Assembly (NCBI GenBank): GCA_032622095.1
Contig: CP136063.1
Span: forward strand, 77,543,980 to 77,607,979
Direction: 5' to 3'
DNA: 64,000 nt
From: Siphonodentalium dalli
Taxonomy: Eukaryota > Mollusca > Scaphopoda > Gadilida > Siphonodentaliidae
In this document: piece by piece, positions 20,712 to 31,290 of the stretch
Position numbering within the stretch: the stretch's first letter is position 1
Layout: every line of letters begins with the position of its first letter
The notes under the pieces: generated by a model
What the model saw: only the letters and a program-made list of their open reading frames with translations
The model's database searches: none
What the model was told of the DNA's origin: nothing
Position numbers and translations under genes: made by a program

Positions 20712-22439
20712 AAAACGAGTTAATGACTCGAGTAGATCCTCTTATATTATTGTACGAATTTAGTTTGGGTCAATAAGAGGTCATCTGTATACGTATCTCT
20801 ATAGACGAGATGCATGCAGCTTGTTCATTAACATGTGCACACACGTGTATCCATGACATATTCTCAAGAAATACACACGAGAAATATTGTGTGTGTACAA
20901 TCCCATTGAGCCTGTATAATTGCTGCTCATTATTATCATGGCGATAATAATGAGCTGGTGTATTATATACCTGCGTATCCATGGGGAATTACTCAAGCTC
21001 AGCATGTTCCGTTCTATAGACATTACTGGTGTATTCTCATGTCGCGTTTTGGGCGATCGGTCATCATCAGTTGATAAGACAATTATTGTATCAGATGATA
21101 CGGACGACCGATCGCACATAAAACACGACTCGAGAATACACCTGCAATGTTTTGTCATTACAAAAGAACGAACAACGTGTTTGTTTGTGAATACACTCTG
21201 GTTACACCAGCTACATACATCTTGTCATTGATGTTGTAAATCCCCATTGAGTTGTTTCGATGTGTACTGGGTCTGATTCGAGGCATAGTCAGCTTTCATC
21301 ACTTTTATAGTATTGGCGCTTGTAAAAGGATTATACAGACAAATGAGCTTAATGCAGGACACAATAGATTAAGCTTTTGAAAACATGCCATGAAGATATT
21401 CCATGGTTTTCAATGGTGTAACAATCCATTTTTCGCACAAGTTGCACAACCATGCACGATTACATAACCTTTTCGGTGCCAAGTCCGATTTCCTTAACTG
21501 AAAGGGTTAATAAACCACTGTGATTACAGACGTTGGAATATGCTCCTTTTCCAGTGACTTTTGCGCGAACATTATGTTGCAAATGGAGCATTGGATGGGC
21601 TAACACTTTACACTCGAGTAGATATCGTTATGACTTAGAAGGTTGAGTTGTCGTTTGATCGCCAACAATCGCATCATGTTTTTTCGTGTTCGATTTTATA
21701 AGCGAATTGACAGTTTTGCGCAGTGAAAACCATTTCGATACATGTGAGATTGACATTGACGGAAAATAAAGGTTCTTAACATATCAGTGATATTCTCTAC
21801 CAACAGCTTAGCTCCATATCCAATCTTGACCTCACTGACCACAATATTAGTAGAGTAGGAACAGGCGAGTGCTTGGCTATATCAACTAAGTTCACGTATT
21901 GTATGATCTATTTTCCGTCATGACTAATTATACAGGAACAAGTGTTTGGTTTGGTTTAAACATATTTTAATAGTATATTAGTATACAGAGACCAGGGGAT
22001 TGGGGGACAAGTTCTTGAAACTAAGATAGAGCCCGCTCCCCACGATACAGAATAACAACAGTATACACAGTATTTTAGACAGGATATGTTTGGCATGACG
22101 GGTGCATGCATGTATACAATAATATTGAAAATGATTAACTATACTATTAGGTATTACTGATGTGTGATAGTGCGGTGGTGGGAGAACAAGTGTGCGGGAA
22201 ATCATGCATTACTGCATCTGCATAACCAAATGTATGCAAAAGCAATGCAAAGTACCATGTGTTCTGAGCAACGATTTGAAAGACCCATTACTTATACGAT
22301 GCATGAATCATGAACATTGATATATCCGAAATTCCACAAGTTATTCTACGACTGAAATTCTCCAGAAAGAAGCCTTCAAATACGTGGCAAAATCAATCGT
22401 GCCATAACTCGTGGAATTTCATATGTCAAAAGAAGTTGT
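20712..22439. other. No recognisable gene
   Basis: Apart from the foldback at 21027-21143 and a remnant of a hairpin-MITE end (CTGAAAGGGTTAATAAA near 21498), nothing was identified. Confidence 0.5.
21027..21143. repeat. Foldback palindrome
   Basis: GGTGTATTCTCATGTCGCGT at the left pairs with ACACGACTCGAGAATACACC at the right, and GCGATCGGTC pairs with GACCGATCGC. It explains the ORFs on both strands here (20799-21158(-), 20920-21231). Confidence 0.75.
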
Positions 22440-22890
22440 GTATTAAGCGCGATATTTTCGCGCCCAATATTGCAATAATATTTCAAGTGGAAACGCTTAC
22501 TAGCGCACCGATATTATTGCAATATTTTGTGCTTAATATCGCAATATTTCGCGCTTAATAGTGCGACATCTTGCGCTCAAAATTGTTACATTTCAAGCAA
22601 ATTATTGCTTCTGTTTTGTTTATTGCATAAATAGAGACAATGTTTTAGATTTGTATATAATTATAGTTGTAAATACTATATGTACACTATATGTACACTA
22701 TAATTATGCACAGTATTTATCTAATATATACATAACACTATCGGGTCTGTTTGAAATTTTGCGTGCTTAATATCGCAATATTTTGCGCTCAATATCGCAA
22801 TAATAAGCGCGACAGATTTTTGGCATTGCGCTATAATCGCGCCTTTTTCGAAATTAAGCGCGCTCAATATCGCAATAAAGGCGCGCCTCA
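22440..22890. repeat. GCGC / ATATTGCAATA dispersed motif cluster
   Basis: Repeated variants of TTAAGCGCGATATT, CAATATTGCAATAATAT and GCGCTCAATATCGCAATA, in both orientations. Related clusters at 25050-25175 and 47458-47580. ORFs through it (22561-22933) are repeat-derived. Confidence 0.65.
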
Positions 22891-23527
22891 ATATGCCACA
22901 TATTCTGACTGGTACTGTGTAGCTCTAGTGTGAAATTACCAAAATATATCATTCAAAATTGTGCAATTGATAGCCTTCTATAAAGAAATTCATTAAAGCA
23001 AATTGCCATGATGTGTTAACGTAGACTACCGCGTTGATTTTACTCATGTTTTCACGTATGACGTCTGATGCTGTTCCGAAACTGTAGCAAATCAAATTAC
23101 GATATGTTGACTAATGCCGAACAAGTTCGAAAATTAAATAAATTTTCGTTACTCGATAACAAGCCACAGCGGGACATTGCCTGAGAAGACGTAAATCATA
23201 ATGCGGTTGGCCTCCTGGTTTAGTTTCTTCGCGGCGAGTCGTTCTGTTCGAATCATATTGACATAAATCAACCCCATCTGTCGTTCGGAAGGTTTTACAA
23301 GCGATTGGACTATAAATCTGATGCACAGTTGCTGTAACTGCTATTCCCATGCCGTAATCAGACCGAATGTGCATCGATACAGCTCATTGATGATTTACTG
23401 CAGATATCCGTATACAGATGACTTATCGATTAACCAAATTCGCATACGACAGAGGTAACGCTATACTGTTCTTCACGAGTTATACTGTAACGCTTCAAAT
23501 TAATGCAGAACACGGACATACATATAT
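22891..23527. other. No recognisable gene
   Basis: An 87-codon minus-strand frame (23111-23374) lacks recognisable motifs. Confidence 0.45.
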
Positions 23528-24175
23528 CCAACTGGGTCACATTACCCTCGCTGTCGTTATGGTTATCGTCATCGTCATCATATGCATCATCGTCGTCATC
23601 ATCATTATCTTCATCATTAACATCGTCGTGGTAGTCATCGTCATTATTATCATCACCACCATCGTAATCATCTTCATCATCACCGTCGTCGTCGTCATCG
23701 TCGCCACCATCGTCGCCATCATCATCTTCAGCATCAACATCATCATCACAATTATCATCATCATCACCATCAGTATCTTTATCACTAACATCGTCGTGGT
23801 CGTTATCATCATCATCATCATCATAATCACCATCGTCATCATCGCCGTAGTCGTCACATCAATGCATTATTTCCATCATCTTCGTCACCGATAGTCAACT
23901 CTAATGTTGCCGCGGCAGTCATCGTCAACAACATGCATCATCATCTTTATCACATCAAACTTGTCATCGTCATCATCATCATCATCGTCATCGCCGTCGT
24001 CGTCACATTAATACATTGTTTCTCTCATCTTCGCCACCGCCATCAATTCTAACTTTGCCGCGATAGTCATCGTCAACATCATCATCTTTCTCATCATCAA
24101 CATTGTCATCGTCATCATCGTCGTGTCAGCGCTTCCATCGTCATCGTCATAATCGTCGTCATCTCACTTTGTAGA
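23528..24175. repeat. Imperfect trinucleotide array (ATC/GTC)
   Basis: About 650 bp of ATC/GTC/GCC triplets. It yields open frames on both strands (Ile/Val-rich +, Met/Thr-rich -), which are composition artefacts. A second array of the same type is at 46244-46862. Two diverged half-copies of a longer unit recur (CATCTTCGTCACCGATAGTC at 23876 and a similar block near 24030). Confidence 0.9.
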
Positions 24176-25049
24176 TTAAATATGTGTAATACATGTACAT
24201 CATGTATCATCACAATATAATTTCATACAGGTGATACTCCTAAATATGGAGAACCCTATATTTCAGCGCACTGAAAAAAAAAACTTAGTCAAAAGTAACT
24301 AAGTTACCTTAGTCAGAACCCCCGTCTCAAAACTAACTAACTTAGCTTAGTCAGAAATGACTAAGTTGCCCTTAGTCATTTCTGACTAAGGCCTTAGTCA
24401 GAAATAACTAAGGCTTGACTAAAGCATCACTGTATCCATTAGTACATTTAATTGGGCCTAATTATTGGGGGTATCATAGCCCTGTAACCTCAGCTGAACA
24501 TCGCAACTGCAGATTAAAATAACTGAAAATAATGACTTACAGGTATCAACATAAATTTTATTAACTATTGAAACAATTAGACAATATAAACAATGTTTTA
24601 TCTTGAAAGAAAATTATTCATCACAGCATACTAAGTATGCATTGAATATACATTCAATATCTGACCAGTCGATAATTGTTTCAAATTGAAACAAAAAATT
24701 ATGCTTACATTAAAATGATAACGAGCGACCAACATAGAAGATTAAATCGGAGGAAATGAAGAGTTTTTTTAGAAGAAAAATTATATGATAAATATCTTCA
24801 CCACTATGTGTGGAACTGAGCGCTTGTATCAAGTCACGGTGGAGTTTCCGACACACATCGTGACTTGCCTTCAGTCTCGTCACAATAATTTCAGGAACAC
24901 CGCCTTGGCTTGATACAAGCGTGCATATCCACACAGGCATAGCACTTGGCGAATACCTCTATTTAACAAATGAATGTTTGTTTTCAGAAATGAATGCAAT
25001 TATGAACGCTTTGTTGCGGTCACATTTTGAGTGAATCGCGGAAACAAAC

Positions 25050-25175
25050 CTCGCAATATTTGATTTAAATGTCACAATTTTGAGCGCAAAGTGTCACCAT
25101 ATTAAGCGCAAACTATTGCAATAATATCACAAGCGACATGCTTATAAGCGTTTCCACTTGCGAAAATAGCATGCT
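25050..25175. repeat. GCGC / ATATTGCAATA motif cluster
   Basis: Contains TTGAGCGCAAAGTGTCACCA, ATTAAGCGCAAACTATTGCA and a shared GCGTTTCCACTTG also seen (reversed) near 22484. Confidence 0.6.
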
Positions 25176-25805
25176 TAATATACCACTTCTTTTGAATGGT
25201 ACTGTACCACTGTATATATCAACAACAGCTATTTGGGATTGGTCCCTTCAAGACAACAGCAAATCCAATAATAATGTAACTGTGCGCAATGACTTGGCGA
25301 CACTGTTCTCATGTAGTCGCATATTTTCCATGAAATATCAGTGAATCAGCCGAAGATAGATTGATAAGAACATCCAACCAATAATAGTGTACTCCTGGTA
25401 AATTGTCGTGATACGGTAACTTGTCGATAATATGGCGAATAATGACAATGTCTCATATCCACACTGTTCAATGATGAACACGGATGAATTGGTCGGGGTC
25501 ATTGTAAAGTTGGAATTGTAGATATGTTATCATCCATCACTACACGGCATCAGTTTCATTGTTTTTGGTGTTTTTGTTGACATTGTTTCAAAGCTCTTGT
25601 GAATTACACTGGTGCGCACGCCGCACAGTACAGTACTAGTACATGTATATCCTCTCTTGTAATTGTATATATATACACCTTTATTTCCTCCATAATACAG
25701 AGAGCTTACATATATTGAACAGGAACACAATACAATGATAATTAGTATTTACAGACATTAAACACGATGAAAATCAAACGTATATACATGTACACCACGC
25801 ATAAA

Positions 25806-25965
25806 TAACACATATGCACACACCCTCACACACCACAACCGCTCTCAAATACCCACATACACACACCCTTGTAGACACAACCATACATACCTACATACAC
25901 ACACACATACATACACATATACATACACACGTGTACATAGGCACACACACTCGCTCGCAGTACAT
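25806..25965. repeat. CA-rich microsatellite region
   Basis: Interrupted ACACAC/ACATAC repeats produce Thr/His ORFs on + and Val/Cys ORFs on -. Not coding. Confidence 0.85.
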
Positions 25966-26331
25966 GCGTGCATACTCTCGAACACACACGAATGTGTAAA
26001 TGGAGTCATGGCGGACAATTGACATGAAAGGATCATGAATATTATGGTCAGATACAGTAAGAATTTGAGACAGTTTAACCATTTTGACTAGAATACATGG
26101 ATCAACGTTTGATATTTGGGATCGCATATGGACGGGGTAGATGGAGAAGGGCTGTGGGTGTTTATATATAGAAAAGTGAAGGGACAATATAGAGATCGTG
26201 GAGTAATGCGTCAAGTGACAGTGATCGTGTTCGCATCTGTAATTTCTTTAAGGCGTTTATGATAGAGTTTCCACATTTTAACACTACTGCATGTTGTGAA
26301 CAGGACAAATGAATTAAGGTCACTTATCTTC

Positions 26332-27090
26332 TCAACAACATGCATGCAATGTTATACAAGACAGAAACACCATTAGTTGATCAATTGTGCACAAATTATC
26401 TATTTCAATGAAGCAAGGTATGTCAAAATGTTGAAGAAGGTTGAACCATATTTCATTTCTTGCTTCGTTGATGCTGGAGCAATCGAGGACTGCGTGTTCT
26501 ACTATATTGTCATATGGTTTGCCACAAAGTTGACACGCCCCCTCCTCCTGGGAGACTGCTTTTGCCAACAACTTTGATGCTTCCAGAAATTCGAATTTAT
26601 GTTTAGGATAACATCTACATGCGTACCAGAGTGGGGATATGTTCAGAGAGGTATAATTATTTGCAAAGTTGAGCATGGAGTTATCACTGGCAAGACGGGT
26701 TTTCCAGTCTTCTTCGTGAACATATGATATTTGGCGAGTCACTAATTGTTTTCACGTGTCCTTCGAAAGAAAGTGTCCTGTTTCAACAAAGGACGATAAA
26801 TGAGATATAAGATCATATTTCTCTAGAATGGCAGTTAATTCTGAAATGAACGAGGAATGAATGGCTGTGTACCCATTCATATGCCTCTCGGTGCGATATA
26901 GAATTTTGTTTTTGAGGCTTTATCAGAATCTGTTCTACAGAGACAACCAAAGAGGCTTAGTTTTCTTTTGTCTATAATTGATGAGATCGGTGCAGTTCCG
27001 AGAAGCCCTAGAACAACATCCGTTCTTGTTCTATACGGGAGTCCCTGAATTTGCTTTAAACAAAAGCGATGAATTTTTTCGCATAAGAAT
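26332..27090 (-). pseudogene. LINE reverse transcriptase C-terminal relic, reversed
   Basis: Reading from about 27070 downward: HRFCLKQIQGLPYRTRTDVV, LGLLGTAPISSIIDKRKLSL and FGCLCRTDSDKASKTKFY. Then a stop/frameshift near 26880 and MNGYTAIHSSFISELTAILE. An in-frame TGA precedes the open frame that starts 26742, with HEEDWKTRL, CQLCGKPYDNIVEHAVLDC and NEARNEIWFNLLQHF. This is the post-catalytic part of CR1-like ORF2 (RFCLKriQGLPxxTRsdialgLLGxxPiexxIdkRKL, then CxxCG...H.l..C....R). It is a different family from the 6886-7666 relic. Dead copy inside the 3.7-kb TIR element. Confidence 0.8.
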
Positions 27091-27724
27091 TCAATGATTA
27101 ATAAGCCTTTTTTTCGCAGAATTTAAACTTGTCCGGTTATCAAAGGAACCGAAATCACACCGTCTTTAACAACTGTCCGCAATCGAACAGGTAACAGTCT
27201 CGATCACCAAACCAAGCCGGAATGAACTTCAACTTGTGGTAGTCGTCCACAATGCCACAGCGAAAAACGTTCACCACACTGTATGTACTGTACAGTACTG
27301 TGTACGGTACATGTACATGTAACCTTGAAGGAGTCATCAGGCACAAATCTAGTTTTGACAGCAAATATTTCAGACGCCGTTCTTTCACATGTAGACTAAA
27401 GATTCAAGCTATTATTGACAAATTGTCCACTTGTTGAAAGCAGCAGAATAATTAGTTCAACAATAGTCAATACACGGTTTCGCAGATTAACTTCTCTTTT
27501 ATCCTGATTTTATCCGCTGTCCAAATACGCCATGGTTGTTATTTATGTAATATGTCGTCTCTTTTAGTTCGTTCGACGCCAATATCACGTCTAAATCACT
27601 CTGATTTTAGTGATTTTACCGAATTAAAAATGTCAGCCACAAAATGGTGAGACAATAATTTGAGTTAAAATTACGTACTCGTCCATATACGTACAGACCC
27701 GATTAACACAGAATGAATGCGATA

Positions 27725-27836
27725 TTATATACATATTAAATGTCAGCAGAGTAAGATTCAGTCATACTGTATGGAGTCATTGCCGTATATAATATGTCGC
27801 CGATAAGTATATTATTGAGTTTTGACGGCATGACTG
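27725..27836 (+). repeat. Two-copy dispersed repeat
   Basis: Shares GATTCAGTCATACTGTATGG, AGTCATTGCCGTATATAATA and CGCCGATAAGTATATTATTG-like blocks with 61947-62033. Confidence 0.6.
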
Positions 27837-27994
27837 AATCAAGAAAATATTAACCTTAGTAACTAAAGTGTGACTAAGGTCAAACTTAGTTACTTTTGGC
27901 TACGTTAGTCAAAAATAACTAAGTTACGGGTTGACTAAGGCTATGACTAAGTTATTTTTTCAGTGCGTTTTGTTTGGTTATACTGATAAAATTT

Positions 27995-28874
27995 CGTCGC
28001 CATACGAACCGTGTGCAATAAAAAGTTTAGGAGTCACACAGAACCGCTGTTTAAAAAAGAAAATATTTTGAAAGTATATGATCTTCACAAGGTCCACGCT
28101 ACAATTTTGTATACATCACTGGTATTATAATCGCCTACCTGGATCTTTTTTACAAATGTTTACTAAACGCACAACTGGACCTGTCACCAGTAATAAACAG
28201 CCTCTATTCCTCAAGAAACCTAGAACGTCATTCAGTGAACACCTGCCATTTCACGAATTTCCCACCATATGGAAATGCTTAGAAAACGACTTAACATCTC
28301 AACAAAGTAGACACATACTTAAAAAACGTATTACGAAAAGCATGATAACCCAGTACTCTGACAACGTCAAGTGCAAAAACAAAGGATGTCCTGATTGCCC
28401 CAACAAATAATATTAAATTAATAATATTAGATTAAAGACATAATAAAAAAGTATATGCACTTATAAGTGTGTGTATATGTATGTATATATATACGTATGT
28501 ATATGTATAGATATGTATGTATATGTGAATTTCTTATACTGGAAGATTATCCCTTAACATCATCCATTATTATACTGCTCGACAACCAGAATTAAAATTA
28601 ATGATCATTCAATCACCTTCGTCGAGTAGTCACACTTCCTACACAATGTTGAAGCCAACACAATGCCCATCTATATATACCTGGTCCGTACACGGCTTAT
28701 CATATAGCCATCTAATATTAATTACACCCATTAAACAGGGGGTGGCAGGAAGACAGTCTATATTGGACTAAGCCGTCCCCTCTCAATATACCACATAAAT
28801 GTGTTATTGTTTATCTAGTTCTTTCTATGTTATGTATGTATATGTGTATATTGGAAATAAATTATCCTATCCTA
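27995..28874 (+). pseudogene. LINE ORF2 C-terminus plus 3' UTR and tail
   Basis: The frame before 28078 reads AIRTVCNKKFRSHTEPLFKK then ENILKVYDLHKVHATILYT. A shift follows to NRLPGSFLQMFTKR, KKPRTSFSEHLPFHEFPTIW and LKKRITKSMITQYSD, ending TAA at about 28410. This matches the last part of many CR1/L2-like RT proteins (RiixxxxyxSHTxPLFkxlxiLkvxDl; RTxxsxxsxxxxgpxxWNxL; FKkxlkxxLL). The 3' UTR holds a stem-loop (28736-28783), an AATAAA-like stretch and a TCCTATCCTAT tail at about 28864-28874. A second 3' end of this kind is at 39480-40242. Confidence 0.75.
28736..28783 (+). other. LINE 3' stem-loop
   Basis: CAGGGGGTGGC pairs, with G-T pairs, to GCCGTCCCCTC. The loop starts AGGAAGACAGTC and has an inner AGTC/GACT stem. 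Counterpart at 40125-40167. Confidence 0.55.
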
Positions 28875-29545
28875 TCGCGTCAGAACTAAAGTGTTCTATT
28901 TCCATATTTTCATTTTTGTGGGAAATCGAGTTAAAGTTTTGACCCCCTCCCCCAGTTCACATGTTCTCATTCTGTTTTGGAATAAAGTACACAGCGGGTA
29001 TGATAGCTGGTGTAAAAGTACTATTATATATATGACGAGTTTCGAGACAAAACATATTATATATTGGGTGTAATCACGAAAAAAACACTTTGGAGATAGA
29101 ACAATTTGCGTAAATTTCTCATTTTTTACCCGTGCTATAGTGGTTTTTGTGTTTTTCAGTCATATAAACGTGCAAAAATTCCAAATCGCGCAATTTTCTG
29201 TGTTATTTTAATCAAATAATTATCCTATAAAAATAAGATGTTCACACCTAGGAGTGAGAAAGCATTATTTCCAACTAGTCACTTCTCTGGCATTCTGCCA
29301 ATGTCAGGTTCCATTGCTTTCTATTGAAGGCCAGAGATACAAAATTTTAGCACTGAAATGTATTTAATGACTGGTGTAAATAGAACAAAATAGCACTGTC
29401 AAAAAAGTGAGATAAATGATATACACAGCCTCTCATTCAAATTTGGTATGCGTTAGACACGATATCTGGTGATTTTCGGACAGGAAAATACCAATATATC
29501 ATTTTCCCACCAAAATGGAGATAGAACAGTTTAGTTCTGACGCGA
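28875..29545. mobile_element. TIR element, about 670 bp
   Basis: The left end TCGCGTCAGAACTAAAGTGT and the right end ACAGTTTAGTTCTGACGCGA form a TIR of about 33 bases including TTCTAT.TCCAT. An internal copy of GGAGATAGAACA lies at about 29092. It abuts the LINE tail exactly. TSD not identified. Confidence 0.7.
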
Positions 29546-29769
29546 CGCAATATCAACATACGCTCAGATTCAGACGGATATGTTACATTTGGGTTTGTAG
29601 TTTACTCCAGACTCGAGTAATGGGGTTACAAGTAAGGTCGGCCGACGAGCTCGTGTGAGCGGTTTTATAGTCCCCAAAGTCATTTTAATGTTGTTTAGCA
29701 GTTTTTAACTCTGCCGTTATCGGTTTTAGTTTTGGGGAATTCAAACGCGGTCGATGACAGGGTGACATT

Positions 29770-30010
29770 CATTGCATGGTAAACCATAGCACAGTTCGTA
29801 GTAACCACCGATCCTCGGTAATCAAAGTGGACAACCTCCCATGTCGGCGTGTTCGAATCCCCCCTGTGTCTGATAAAAGGCATGTATTCGAAAAGCTATA
29901 TATGGTGGATTGGGGTTCACAGCATGTATATACAAGATACCGACGACATAACCAACGAGGCCATTGCACAGTGTTCGTCGTGCTCAAATAAACACGCGGT
30001 ATTGCCCACT
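29770..30010 (+). mobile_element. tRNA-derived SINE-like sequence
   Basis: A-box-like TAGCACAGTTCGTAG at 29787-29801 (consensus TRGCNNAGYNGGTNR) and B-box-like TGTTCGAATCC at 29850-29860, about 50 bases apart, as in RNA polymerase III internal promoters. The downstream body (GATACCGACGACATAACC) is not tRNA. It does not fold into a clean tRNA, so it is called a SINE head rather than a tRNA gene. Confidence 0.5.
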
Positions 30011-30049
30011 AGGAAATTCTACATGTATATCATGTCACGTTCGATGTAA

Positions 30050-30784
30050 TTACAACCGTACACATCAGTACGGACGATGTCATGCACGCACAAAGTATGA
30101 TAGTCGTAAGTTGACCAGACTATGATTTCATTCACTATTCGCACAATTCCAAACTATGTTTTAGACTGTCTGAGAATGTATGTGTATTATGTTTTTGTCG
30201 TGACTAAAACATTTAATTGAAGATGGATGGAACCTTATTGAAGTTTTCCCGAATTTGTTGCGTGTTCGAACATCTCGTTTAACATCTTCGGCGACAAGAT
30301 TGGTTTGATAAATGGCCTCATTACAAGTCAATGTCGAACGATGGAAGACGGATGAAACAGCCAACGCAATGCATGCTTGTCCGCAATAACTTATTCGCTG
30401 CAAAACAGTTCGGCGTGTGCGAAGAATTTGCAGCATGTTGTGGAGTTGTAGCGCGATCACATGTCCAGCGTCATTCATCGGCCATTATGATTAAGTTCTT
30501 CTAATTCAAAACCTGATTGTGCGTGTGTTACAATTTTTAACGTGCATAACCAACTCAGCCGACGTCGTGCATAAGCCATTCTGAGATGACGACGCTAAAA
30601 TATTTATTATTTTGTAACCGAGTATAATGTATATTGTAACGAGAAAATTTAAACATATTTTCAAATTTCAGTTGTGCGCAGTCGCAAAACTTTGAAGGGT
30701 GGAGTCTGGGATGGGTGAAAACGGTTCGTCACATTAATTTTTAAACATAGCGTTAGACATATTGTCCGACATGATCTCATATCA
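30050..30784. other. No recognisable gene
   Basis: A 105-codon minus-strand frame (30161-30478) has no motif I can place. Confidence 0.45.
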
Positions 30785-31290
30785 TCGAAAGGTGGACACT
30801 AAGCATGAAATTTCGACCCGGATTCAGCCGAAAATTCCAAGGTGGATACCCCCTCAACTAAAACCATCTAGCCACAACATCGACTATATATAAACTCACA
30901 CATATCGCCAGGTGACATTATATACATGTAGGTCTCCGTTGGGGGTGTCCAAATTGAAATTTCCAACTGCACCCCCTCCCGCTTGAAACAGACCAATTTC
31001 CTATGTTCGCGATATACCATTTCACTTTTGGGTTGGTAACTCAAACTTTCCAACAATTGTAAATTTCCAACCTGACACTCCCATAAGGTTGGAAAATTTC
31101 CAATTTATGGTTATTTCAGACAAAAATGTTGACCAAAATTAGATAAATATGCTAATATTCCCCACTAAATACTTGATGAAAAATCTATCAATTAGAACAA
31201 TTACAACCTACTTGTATAATTATGTGGTATACAATTTCCAAGTAATGTAGTGTCAGACATGACCTTTCCAACTATTTAACATTTTGACCA
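30785..31290. repeat. Family 6 GGTTGGAAATTTCCAACC-rich repeat
   Basis: Dense copies of TTGGAAATTTCCAAC and half-sites, plus CAACTGCACCCCCTCCCGCT. Related blocks at 40572-40720, 41225-41335, 58440-59475 and 63220-63520 share GCATGACATTTCCAACTA-like ends and AAATATGCTAATATT / CCCCACTAA segments. Confidence 0.65.

Larger units (their letters stand above)
24267..27967. mobile_element. 3.7-kb element with CGCACTGAAAAAA TIRs and ACTAAG repeats
   Basis: The left end reads CGCACTGAAAAAA then AACTTAGTCA, and the right end TGACTAAGTTATTTTTTCAG then TGCG. Subterminal regions (24280-24425 and 27844-27960) are packed with CTTAGTCA / TGACTAAG in both orientations, as in transposase-binding arrays of DNA transposons. 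No transposase was recognised inside. The 76-codon frame 24710-24940(-) is unassigned. The content is a mix of other repeats, so it may be a non-autonomous carrier. No TSD found. Confidence 0.6.

Noticed and set aside
20799-21158. ORFs on both strands near 21 kb
   Set aside because: Explained by the foldback at 21027-21143.
23418-23894. 158-codon Ile/Val-rich ORF
   Set aside because: It lies in the ATC/GTC triplet array and is open on the other strand too; composition artefact.
25814-25999. CRISPR-like array from regular CA/CATA spacing
   Set aside because: Eukaryotic microsatellite; no repeat-spacer structure.
29776-29860. A true tRNA gene
   Set aside because: A and B boxes are present but acceptor and anticodon stems do not pair convincingly; SINE head preferred.
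30161-30478. 105-codon minus-strand ORF as a host gene
   Set aside because: No motif, no splice support; length is within chance for AT-rich DNA of this size.
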